This document shows positions 57,437 through 64,000 of a stretch of 64,000 nt of DNA, piece by piece (the stretch's first letter is position 1; each line of letters begins with the position of its first letter). Location of the stretch: positions 62,001 through 126,000 of the forward strand of contig NZ_CALTTY010000003.1 in assembly GCF_943912385.1 (NCBI RefSeq), given 5' to 3'. The translations under genes and the position numbers were made by a program. Source of the stretch: an uncultured Anaerococcus sp. GTDB lineage: Bacteria; Bacillota; Clostridia; Tissierellales; Peptoniphilaceae. The notes under the pieces are model-generated. The model was not told where the DNA came from. It made no database searches and saw only the letters and a program-made list of their open reading frames with translations.

Positions 57437-57612
57437 AGATAAAATATCGTGAGCGATATTTTATCGGTCTTCACAATTTCTCAAGGTGCGAAGCACCGCA
57501 GAAGAAATTGATGAAGAACCTTATGTAATTTTTTATGTAAGTCGCGACGAGTAGGAGCGACTGGAATAAAAAGATTACGTACCTTACCCCGGCCACGGCC
57601 GGGGATTTTTGA
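57437..57612. repeat. Structured repeat, copy 1, ending in a terminator
   Basis: Order: hairpin GATAAAATATCG/CGATATTTTATC (57438-57465). A 53-bp unit follows (57466-57518) with stem CAATTTCT/AGAAATTG and tip GGTGC-GAA-GCACC. A stem AGTCGC/GCGACT comes next (about 57540-57562), then GATTACGTAC, then a perfect terminator CCCCGGCC-AC-GGCCGGGG (57587-57604) with T run. It could be the 3' region of rubrerythrin or an independent ncRNA. Confidence 0.65.
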
Positions 57613-57639
57613 TTCTAATATCCGAGTATTATACTTTTT

Positions 57640-57872
57640 AAGAATTTGATTTTATCAAATTGGGATAGGGCTTCACGATATATCCGAGTGCGAGCACGAA
57701 GGATAGATTGATGAAAAAATTTATTTAATTTGAATAAGCCCGTCCGGCTAGAGGAGGACAGCCCGTCCGGCTCGGAGAGGACACGCGACGAGTTTTATCC
57801 CGAGCCTAGCCGAGGGAAGGAGCGACTGGAATAAAAAGATTACGTACTATACACCCCAGCATGGCTGGGGTG
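57640..57872. repeat. Structured repeat, copy 2, ending in a terminator
   Basis: Hairpin AATTTGAT-TTT-ATCAAATT (about 57644-57662) precedes a diverged version of the unit (57669-57715; stem TATCC/GGATA, tip GTGC-GA-GCAC). Two AGCCCGTCCGGCT copies, the same GGAGCGACTGGAATAAAAAG stretch (about 57818) and a terminator CACCCCAGC/GCTGGGGTG (57852-57872) follow. The order of parts matches copy 1. Confidence 0.6.
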
Positions 57873-57934
57873 ATTTATTATGCATTAAAGTATCATTCAT
57901 TCCACCGATTAAGTATTCTTAAGTCGACGGGCCT

Positions 57935-58095
57935 TTATAAAATTGACGTAGGATTTCGTAAGCGAAATTTTATAGGTCTTCACAATTTCTCAAGGTGCGA
58001 AGCACCGCAGAAGAAATTGATGAAGAATCTTATGTAATTTTGAGACAAGCCCGTCCGGCTCGGAGAGGACACGCGACGAGTTTTATCCCGAGACT
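57935..58095. repeat. Structured repeat, copy 3, partial
   Basis: Hairpin ATTTCG-TAAG-CGAAAT (about 57953-57968), then the 53-bp unit identical to copy 1 (57975-58027). A 45-bp stretch (58048-58092) follows, identical to 57760-57804 of copy 2. No terminator follows. Confidence 0.65.
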
Positions 58096-58189
58096 AGTTT
58101 AGGCAAGTAGTGCCTGCAATAGAAGATACCTATATTTTAGAGATACTAAACCTACATGATCTGGTTGAGGCTATAGATAAAATCACGAT

Positions 58190-58245
58190 ACCCTCATTTC
58201 GACCGAACGGAGTGAGTGGAGAAATCTAGTGATATCTGACCATGC
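58190..58245. repeat. REP-like palindrome
   Basis: ATTTCGACCGAACGG and GTGAGTGGAGAAAT form an imperfect hairpin within TCAC...GTGA ends. The style is that of dispersed intergenic repeats seen in many Clostridia. Confidence 0.5.
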
Positions 58246-58420
58246 GTACATTCGAGATAAGAAGGAAACTAAGATTAAAATATTTTAAATTTCGCATATT
58301 TGTCTAGATTCTGAAACTAGCTTAGGCTGGATTTTTTATTTTGCCAAAAAAAGGTAAGATTATAGAAAATGGGTAAAAGTATAAATAAGAAGGAACGTAA
58401 TGTTTTTCAACGAACGCTCA

Positions 58421-58582
58421 GTGATATTTAGTTCAAATCGCTCCTATTCGTCGCAATTTAAACCAAATATCACATAAGCTTATTCTATCATTTTCTACGA
58501 AAGCTGAAGCTTTCTAGAAAATGATGAATAATGCAAAAAATATCGGTCATTTATGGCCTTACGGCTTGACCGATGTTTTTTG
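58421..58582. repeat. Three consecutive long hairpins
   Basis: 58421-58473: a 21-bp stem (GTGATATTTAGTTC.../...CCAAATATCAC) whose three mismatches are G-T type. 58487-58524: ATCATTTTCT/AGAAAATGAT with inner GAAAGCT/AGCTTTC. 58535-58582: TATCGGTCA.../...TGACCGAT with an inner GGCC/GGCT pair. No protein reading frame runs through them. Confidence 0.6.
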
Positions 58583-58618
58583 CTAGCATTATACTCGTCG
58601 CGTTCTTATGAAAAAATT

Positions 58619-58679
58619 ACATAAGGTTTCTCATCAGTTTATACTTCGCACTTCGTGCTTGATAAACTGTGAGAACCAT
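58619..58679 (-). repeat. Inverted, compensated copy of the 53-bp unit
   Basis: Read on the minus strand this resembles the unit at 57466-57518. Its stem is CAGTTTAT/ATAAACTG (58635-58642 and 58662-58669) and its tip GCAC-TTC-GTGC. Both arms changed together, so pairing is kept. Confidence 0.65.
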
Positions 58680-58802
58680 AAAAATTTTACCTATTGAAGT
58701 CCTAACCCCGTTTTAAAACTAGCCCGTCGGCTCTAGGAGACGAAACGGTTGGTATGACTGATGCTTTAGCAAAAATTTTTATTACCATTAAAGGAGTATT
58801 AA

Positions 58803-59525
58803 ATGAAAGTAATAGTATGTAAAGATTATGATGATATGAGCAAGAAGGCAAGTCAGCTTGTGATGAATGCACTTGTTGAAAAACCACAACTAAAATTCGG
58901 TTTTGCAACAGGATCTAGCCCTATTGGTCTATATAAAAACCTAGTAGCAGCTCAAAAAGAAGGGGAAATCTCTTTCAAATATGCAAAAAGTGTAAACTTA
59001 GATGAATATGTAGGAATTGATCCAGAAAATGACCATTCTTATTCACACTTCATGCACGAAAACCTCTTCGACCACGTAAATATCAATAAGGACAATATAA
59101 TCCTACCAATTGCCCCAGAAGCAGATGATAAGTATTCTGAAGAATACAGGAAGAAACTAGAAGACTTTGGTCAAAGAGATGTCCAAATTTTAGGTCTTGG
59201 GGTAAATGGTCACATAGCCTTTAATGAACCAGCTGATAAGTTAAATAAATATGCTTCTATAGTTGAATTAGACGAATCAACAATCAAAGCTAATTCAAGA
59301 TTTTTTGAAAAAGAAGAAGATGTGCCAACACATGCTCTATCAATGGGTGTAAAAGAAATATTCGATGCAAGAACAATAATTGTCCTTGCAAGTGGAAAAA
59401 ATAAACACGAAGCTGTTAAAAGACTATTAAACGACGATGAGATTTCCACAGACCTACCATGCGGTCTTTTAAATCTTCACCCAAATGCTTATTTATTTGT
59501 TGACGAAGAAGCCTACCAAGGTTAA
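58803..59525 (+). CDS. nagB: Glucosamine-6-phosphate deaminase
   Basis: The 240-residue enzyme converts glucosamine-6-phosphate to fructose-6-phosphate and ammonia. FATGSSPIGLY (phosphate loop, about 34-44), NLDEYVGI with the general-base Asp, and LGVNGHIAFNEP with catalytic His are present. AAAGGAG precedes the ATG. It stands alone behind the repeat field, so its promoter must lie among or after the repeats (about 58680-58790). nagA is not nearby. The start is the family start. Confidence 0.95.
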   Translation: MKVIVCKDYDDMSKKASQLVMNALVEKPQLKFGFATGSSPIGLYKNLVAAQKEGEISFKYAKSVNLDEYVGIDPENDHSYSHFMHENLFDHVNINKDNIILPIAPEADDKYSEEYRKKLEDFGQRDVQILGLGVNGHIAFNEPADKLNKYASIVELDESTIKANSRFFEKEEDVPTHALSMGVKEIFDARTIIVLASGKNKHEAVKRLLNDDEISTDLPCGLLNLHPNAYLFVDEEAYQG

Positions 59526-59567
59526 GAAATTAGCCAATAATTAGTAAAATAATTTTTCTTATGTGTT

Positions 59568-59600
59568 AAAGACAGTCCTAAATTATAGGATTGTCTTTTT
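59568..59600 (+). terminator. Terminator of nagB
   Basis: AAGACAGTCCTA pairs with TAGGATTGTCTT (with one G-T), then T run (to 59600). Confidence 0.85.
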
Positions 59601-59622
59601 TATTTTTATCCATTGCAAAAAA

Positions 59623-59640
59623 CCCCATCCTAGGATGGGG
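59623..59640 (-). terminator. Terminator of pepF
   Basis: CCCCATCCTAGGATGGGG, a perfect palindrome. On the minus strand TTTTTT follows. Confidence 0.8.
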
Positions 59641-59667
59641 CAAAATATCCAATATTTTATAAGTCTT

Positions 59668-61470
59668 CTAGTTTTTATACATTTCTAATTTCTTCATTAG
59701 CTCGTCTATTTCATTAACTATTTTCCCAATAAAGTCTATGGCATCTTCTATTGGTTTTGTACTTGTCATATCTACTCCGGCAGCCTTGGCAAGGTCAATT
59801 GGTCCCATAGATCCGCCTAGTTTTAGGACTTCTATCCAGTCTTTTCTGTCTTCGTCTGTTCCGTGGACTATTTTTTCTGAGATGGCTGTCCCTATGGTTA
59901 ACCCTGCTTGGTAGGTGAAGGAATAAAGTCCCATATAGTAGTGAGGTTGCCTCATCCAAGTAAGCTCTGCACCCTCGTTTAAGATTACAGCATCCCCCCA
60001 GAATTCTTCTAATTTATCTTTAAAAATTTCATTAAAGTCTGCTGCTGTTAGGCTTTCTCCCTTTTCAACACGTTTGTAGACCTCTCTTTGGAAGGCTGCC
60101 TCTAAAAAGTGGGTTACGAAGTTATGGTAGTAAGTTTTTCCTATCATGGTAGAAAGGACCCAGAGTCTTTCCCTGTCATCTTTGGCGTTTTTAAGAAGGT
60201 ATCTTTCCATGGTAATTTCATTGGCTGTTGATGGTGCTTCCACAAAATACATGGACATGTTGCTGGCTAGGACATTTTGATTGTCATTTGAGTATATACC
60301 TTGACCAGCGTGGCCTAGTTCGTGGGCTAGGGTCATGACCTGGCTCATAGAATTATTATAAGTAGTCATGATAAATGGGTGTGACCCGTAAGGTGAAGAG
60401 CAGAATGCTCCTGTTCTTTTGCCGATATTCTGGCTATAGTCTATCCACCTGTCGTCAAAAGCTTTTTCTATATAAGAAATATACTCATCGCCTAGAGGAG
60501 AAAGTCCGTCTACTATATATTTTTTGGCTTCATCAATTTCAACCTGTGGCTCATAGTCTTGGTCTATGGCAAGCTTTAAGTCTGCATAGGTCATTTCTTC
60601 TAGGCCGTAGTGGTCTTTTATTATCCTTGCGTACTTTCTCATAATTGGGGCAAGTTTTTCCATGATTATATCAATATGGTTTTCGTAAATATCAAAGTCC
60701 ACGTCCTGGCGAGCTAGGAGGTAGTGGAAGACTGACTTATAACCACGGAGGTCTGCCATGATTTTTTCGTTTTGGATTAGGGTGTTATAGACTGAACCGT
60801 CTGCATATTGGTAGGATGATAAAACTTTGTGGTAGTCATCAAAGGCCCTTCTTCTTAAATCGGTGTCTACTTCACCTTCTAAATATTCTTCAAAGGTGTT
60901 GTGGTTTAGGGTGATTTCTTCGCCTTTGTGGCTTATATTTTTAAACTTCATGTCCCCGTATCTCATGTCGTTGTAGGTGGTGTATGGGGCGTCGAAGGTT
61001 GGTGCGAGTGCTGCTAGAGCTGCCTCTGTTTTTTCATCTAAGAGGTAGTTGGCCTTATCTTTTACCCTCTTTAGGTAGTATTTATAGCCAGGGTAATTTT
61101 TAGCAACTTCATCTAGGACTTTCTCGTCAACCTTAACAAGGGCTGAGTCATAGAAGGAAAGGTTTGCAAAGATTTTAGAAATCTCACTTCCAAATTTGGC
61201 ATCTCTTTTTGCCATGGCCTCATCAGTGGCATCAGTTTCTTTAGAAATTCCTGCAAAGGTTCCAAGAAGGCCAGTCAGTTTAATAATCTCAGAGTAATCT
61301 TCAAGAGACTTGTAGACATCATCACTTGTTTCAAGCTTTTGGTACTTCTCTTTAAAGTCATTTGCCATCTTAGCTAATTTTTCTATGTCAGCATAAAAGT
61401 CCTCATCAGAAGCATAGAGGTCTTCGATGGCCCAGGTTTCTTTTGGATTTACTTCATTTCTTTTTTTCAT
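59668..61470 (-). CDS. pepF: Oligoendopeptidase F
   Basis: The 600-residue M3B metallopeptidase cuts short peptides in the cytoplasm. The zinc site HELGH is in TLAHELGHAGQG (about residue 388), with a downstream Glu in the EAPSTANEITME region. The opening ETWAIEDLYASDEDF is the family start. AGGAGA precedes ATG 61470. It fits a peptide-fermenting lifestyle, with the M29 peptidase divergently encoded 271 bp away. Confidence 0.95.
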   Translation of the reverse strand: MKKRNEVNPKETWAIEDLYASDEDFYADIEKLAKMANDFKEKYQKLETSDDVYKSLEDYSEIIKLTGLLGTFAGISKETDATDEAMAKRDAKFGSEISKIFANLSFYDSALVKVDEKVLDEVAKNYPGYKYYLKRVKDKANYLLDEKTEAALAALAPTFDAPYTTYNDMRYGDMKFKNISHKGEEITLNHNTFEEYLEGEVDTDLRRRAFDDYHKVLSSYQYADGSVYNTLIQNEKIMADLRGYKSVFHYLLARQDVDFDIYENHIDIIMEKLAPIMRKYARIIKDHYGLEEMTYADLKLAIDQDYEPQVEIDEAKKYIVDGLSPLGDEYISYIEKAFDDRWIDYSQNIGKRTGAFCSSPYGSHPFIMTTYNNSMSQVMTLAHELGHAGQGIYSNDNQNVLASNMSMYFVEAPSTANEITMERYLLKNAKDDRERLWVLSTMIGKTYYHNFVTHFLEAAFQREVYKRVEKGESLTAADFNEIFKDKLEEFWGDAVILNEGAELTWMRQPHYYMGLYSFTYQAGLTIGTAISEKIVHGTDEDRKDWIEVLKLGGSMGPIDLAKAAGVDMTSTKPIEDAIDFIGKIVNEIDELMKKLEMYKN

Positions 61471-61741
61471 CTAAATCTCCTATTATTTGCTACTTATCAT
61501 CTTATTATTCACTATTATAACACTTTATTGGCCTAATGAAAAATTTTTAAGATATTTTTTAAAAATAAGATATAAAAAAATATGTTCATATAAGTTTTAA
61601 TAGGGGTTTCATATGGTATGGATGATTTTGTTTAATCTCATCCTATAAACCAAAGAAACTTTAGACTTTAATATCCCCTATATATGGGTAAGTATATTAG
61701 AAAAGGTATAGTTTAAATAGAAAAATGTTAGGAGAAAAATT

Positions 61742-62974
61742 ATGCTAAAAAGAATTGAAAATTTTGCCAGACTTGCTGTAGAGTTTGGTGTTAATGTTAA
61801 AGAAGGGGAAGATGTTTTAATTACTTCACCTGTTGAATCTCCAGACCTTGCCCGTCTTACGACAAAGACGTCCTATGAAAAGAAGGCCCGTAAGGTTTCT
61901 ATAAACTGGGTCGATGATGCCCTTACAAGATATGCCTACGAATACGAAAGCCAAGAAACCCTAAATGAAGTTCCTGACTGGGTCGTAGAAAAATCCCGCT
62001 ACCAAATAGCTGAGAAGAGATCAAATAGGATTTCTATTGTTTCTGACGATCCAGACCTACTTAAGGGTCTTGATGAGGCTAAGATTTCTGAAGCTATAAA
62101 AGAGAGATCTCTAAAGATGAAAGACTTTGTCAAATATACTATGAATGACATTGTTTCTTGGCTTGTAATTTCTGTGCCTTCTCGCAAATGGGCAGAAAAA
62201 GTATTTCCTGACCTAAAGGGAGATGCGGCTTGTGACAAGCTTTGGGAAGTCATCCTCGATGTGTGCAGGGTTTCTGAATCTTGGGAAGAAACTAAGGCAA
62301 ATTGGGAAAATCACATCAGAACTCTTGATGAAAAGGCAGAATTTTTAAATAACCACCAATTTGATTATGTTGTTTATAAATCATCAAATGGCACAGACCT
62401 TAAGGTAGGCCTTCCAAAAGACCATATTTGGATGTCAGCAGGATCTAAAAACGAAAAGGGCGATAGGTTCATCCCTAATATGCCAACAGAAGAAGTCTTC
62501 ACAGCCCCACAATATGATGAGGTAGAAGGAAGGCTTGTAGCAACCAAGCCCCTTGTTTACAATGGTGTAGTTATAAATGATTTTGAATTTACTTTTAAGG
62601 ACGGAAAGGTTGTGGACTTTGATGCCAAAGAAGGAAAGGACACCTTAGCTAAGATGCTTGATAGCGACGAAGGATCAAAAAACCTCGGTGAAATCGCCCT
62701 TGTCCCATATGACAGCCCAATTTCAAATTCAAATATCCTGTTTTTCAATACACTATTTGACGAAAATGCTTCATGCCACTTTGCCCTAGGCAAGGCCTAT
62801 CCAACTTGTGTCAAGGGTGGTGCAGACCTTGATGATAGCGAAGTTAATTCAGTTGGCCTAAATGATTCCCTAATCCACGAAGACTTCATGGTGGGAGATG
62901 AGGATCTTGAAATCACAGGCTTTAAAGACGGCAAGGCCTACCCAATCTTTAAGAATGGTAACTGGGCCTTTTAG
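61742..62974 (+). CDS. M29-family aminopeptidase
   Basis: The 410-residue metal-dependent aminopeptidase (AmpS/PepS type) has the family's metal ligands in NMPTEEVFTAP (Glu), LGEIALVPYDSPIS (Glu), NASCHFALG (His) and NDSLIHEDFMVG (His, Asp). N-terminal domain residues about 1-190 form the dimer half. TTAGGAGAAAAAT precedes the ATG. It removes N-terminal residues from peptides made available by PepF or uptake systems. Confidence 0.94.
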   Translation: MLKRIENFARLAVEFGVNVKEGEDVLITSPVESPDLARLTTKTSYEKKARKVSINWVDDALTRYAYEYESQETLNEVPDWVVEKSRYQIAEKRSNRISIVSDDPDLLKGLDEAKISEAIKERSLKMKDFVKYTMNDIVSWLVISVPSRKWAEKVFPDLKGDAACDKLWEVILDVCRVSESWEETKANWENHIRTLDEKAEFLNNHQFDYVVYKSSNGTDLKVGLPKDHIWMSAGSKNEKGDRFIPNMPTEEVFTAPQYDEVEGRLVATKPLVYNGVVINDFEFTFKDGKVVDFDAKEGKDTLAKMLDSDEGSKNLGEIALVPYDSPISNSNILFFNTLFDENASCHFALGKAYPTCVKGGADLDDSEVNSVGLNDSLIHEDFMVGDEDLEITGFKDGKAYPIFKNGNWAF

Positions 62975-63001
62975 GTAAAATTATTATAAGAACTTAGAAA
63001 A

Positions 63002-63042
63002 ACACCTCTTTTGCTTAAGCTAAGCAGAAGGGGTATTTTTTT
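63002..63042 (+). terminator. Terminator of the M29 gene
   Basis: CCTCTTTTGCTTA pairs with TAAGCAGAAGGGG with one or two mismatches, followed by ATTTTTTT. Confidence 0.8.
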
Positions 63043-63054
63043 AGGAGAAAAGTC

Positions 63055-63092
63055 TTGACAAAATACAACTGTTAATATACACTATACACAGA
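63055..63092 (+). promoter_or_regulatory. Promoter/operator of the GntR-ABC unit
   Basis: TTGACA (63055-63060) precedes a TATACAC TATACAC direct repeat (63076-63089) that covers the expected -10. Overlap of repeat and promoter suggests autorepression by the GntR-type protein encoded next. Confidence 0.5.
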
Positions 63093-63102
63093 TGGAGGAT
63101 AT

Positions 63103-63480
63103 ATGGATATAAAAATTAATTACTCGAGTAAGGATCCGATATATTTACAAATCAAAAATCAGATTAGGGATGCAATCTTAGATGACAAGCTTGATATTGA
63201 TAAGCCCCTGCCTTCCATAAGGCTTCTTGCTAAGGAGCTGAGGGTGAGTGTGATTACAACAAAAAGAGCCTATGATGAATTAGAAAAAGACGGCTTAATA
63301 AACTCCGTCCCGGGCAAGGGCAATTTTATCAAAAGCCAGGACCCTCAAATGGTCAAGGAAAAACTCTTACTAAAAATTGAAGGTCATATCAAGGAAGTCA
63401 TCAAGCTTAAAAAGCTGGGAAATATTTCTAGGGAAGAAATACTAAGCCTAGTTGATGTATTGGAGGAAGATGATGACTGA
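63103..63480 (+). CDS. GntR-family regulator, YtrA type
   Basis: The 125-residue protein has the GntR winged helix (about 8-75; SKDPIYLQIKNQIRDAILDD and LPSIRLLAKELRVS) and only a short C-terminal helix, as in the YtrA subgroup that represses adjacent ABC transporter operons. GGAGG precedes the ATG. Its last codons overlap the start of the ABC ATPase gene, so the pair is co-expressed. Confidence 0.9.
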   Translation: MDIKINYSSKDPIYLQIKNQIRDAILDDKLDIDKPLPSIRLLAKELRVSVITTKRAYDELEKDGLINSVPGKGNFIKSQDPQMVKEKLLLKIEGHIKEVIKLKKLGNISREEILSLVDVLEEDDD

Positions 63481-64000
63481 TGCAATAAAAATAAGTAAAC
63501 TTACGAAAAAATTCGGAAATTTTAAGCTGGGTCCCTTAGACCTGAAGGTAAAAAAGGGAGCCATAACAGGTTTTATAGGAGAAAATGGGGCAGGAAAATC
63601 TACAACTATCAAGCTTATCCTAGATGTCCTAGGAAGGGACGGTGGCTTGGTTGATATTTTTGACAAGGATATAAGGGACTTATCTGTGGACGAAAGATAT
63701 AAGATTGGCTTTGTCTTTGACGATCTGTTTTTACCGGATTCTATGAAGGTCTTCGAAATAGAAAAAATGCACTCTTTGCTTTATAAGGGCTACTGGGAGA
63801 AGGAAACTTTTTATGAATTTGTAGAAAATTTTAGCCTTCCAACCGATATTCCTATAAGTGCCTTCTCTAGGGGAATGAAGATGAAATTAGGCCTTGCCCT
63901 TGCTATGAGCCATGGGGCCGAGCTTTTAATCCTAGATGAGCCTACAAGTGGCCTTGACCCGGTTGTGAGAGACGATTTTTTGGATATTCTCCTAGATTTT
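63473..64000 (+). CDS. ABC transporter ATPase (partial, runs off the window)
   Basis: The frame starts at ATG 63473 (6 nt after GGAGG; an ATG at 63470 is in frame but too close) and stays open to the window end, 176 codons. Walker A is GENGAGKST (about residues 38-46). The signature is the degenerate AFSRGMKMKL, and Walker B is LLILDEPTSGLDP. Together with a YtrA-type regulator it is probably an exporter ATPase of the EcsA/YtrB sort; its permease should follow beyond 64000. Confidence 0.9.
   Translation, partial: MTDAIKISKLTKKFGNFKLGPLDLKVKKGAITGFIGENGAGKSTTIKLILDVLGRDGGLVDIFDKDIRDLSVDERYKIGFVFDDLFLPDSMKVFEIEKMHSLLYKGYWEKETFYEFVENFSLPTDIPISAFSRGMKMKLGLALAMSHGAELLILDEPTSGLDPVVRDDFLDILLDF

Noticed and set aside
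57437..58700. CRISPR array
   Set aside because: Repeat units are irregularly spaced, lie in both orientations, are hairpins themselves, and no cas gene is present.

Overview
The window is AT-rich, densely coding and clearly low-GC Firmicutes. Indicators are strong AGGAGG-type ribosome binding sites, many small lipoproteins with Firmicutes lipoboxes, a T-box leader before thrS, a nine-gene V-type ATPase operon of the Enterococcus ntp type, flavodiiron protein plus rubrerythrin for oxygen defence, and several peptidases. This fits an anaerobic, peptide/amino-acid-fermenting coccus of the Peptoniphilaceae (Anaerococcus-like). The genus is inferred from gene content; no 16S rRNA gene is present.

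Layout. 1-3.3 kb: hairpin repeats, a YvlD-family membrane protein, an NrdB without its partner, a parS-like site and a lipoprotein. 3.4-11.8 kb: V-ATPase operon ntpFIKECGABD whose K subunit keeps the Na+-site residues. 11.9-17.2 kb: a small membrane-protein gene broken by TGA, an NhaC antiporter, CorA, a CBS-domain transporter and a lipoprotein. 17.2-22 kb: LacI-type regulator with malQ, then a nucleotidyltransferase with galE. 22.2-28.4 kb: T-box-thrS, an ATP-grasp ligase and a FemAB protein (candidate peptidoglycan-bridge pair), and MATE. 28.4-32.1 kb: a two-FMN-site lipoprotein, a ROK kinase pseudogene and small envelope genes. 32.4-36.5 kb: an acyl-CoA dehydrogenase/ETF-alpha/rubredoxin fusion beside a flavodiiron protein, and a transaldolase-like aldolase. 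36.5-40 kb (minus strand): FecBCD-type importer with an FmdE protein and a structured leader. 40.4-47 kb: four PepSY lipoproteins diverging from a two-component system, then a CXXC protein, a 4Fe-4S membrane protein and a TlpA lipoprotein. 47-51 kb: two genes broken by in-frame stops among small membrane genes. 51-55 kb: an AT-richer island. 55.2-64 kb: pgi, rubrerythrin, a 1.3-kb field of palindromic repeats, nagB, pepF, an M29 aminopeptidase, and a GntR/ABC pair cut by the window end.

The most novel-looking part is the 51.0-54.2 kb island. An HTH-TPR regulator (RRNPP/PlcR-like) faces a 44-codon secreted-peptide gene with PapR-like layout. The divergent region upstream of the peptide gene, and the promoter of a neighbouring small-peptide/membrane-protein/SpoIIM operon, carry the same perfect 16-bp palindrome exactly 22 nt before each of three TATAAT boxes. 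None of the three has a good -35. This reads as an autoinducing peptide-signalling circuit driving a candidate secreted-peptide operon. A decayed second copy lies just downstream.

Other unusual points are a rubredoxin domain with all four metal cysteines replaced (Asp, Ser, Ser, Ser), a FecCD permease whose frame breaks at an A10 tract, repeated hairpins with compensatory changes at 57.4-58.7 kb, and an apparent transcription attenuator before the FecBCD operon. All calls rest on reading the sequence; no database search or folding program was run.
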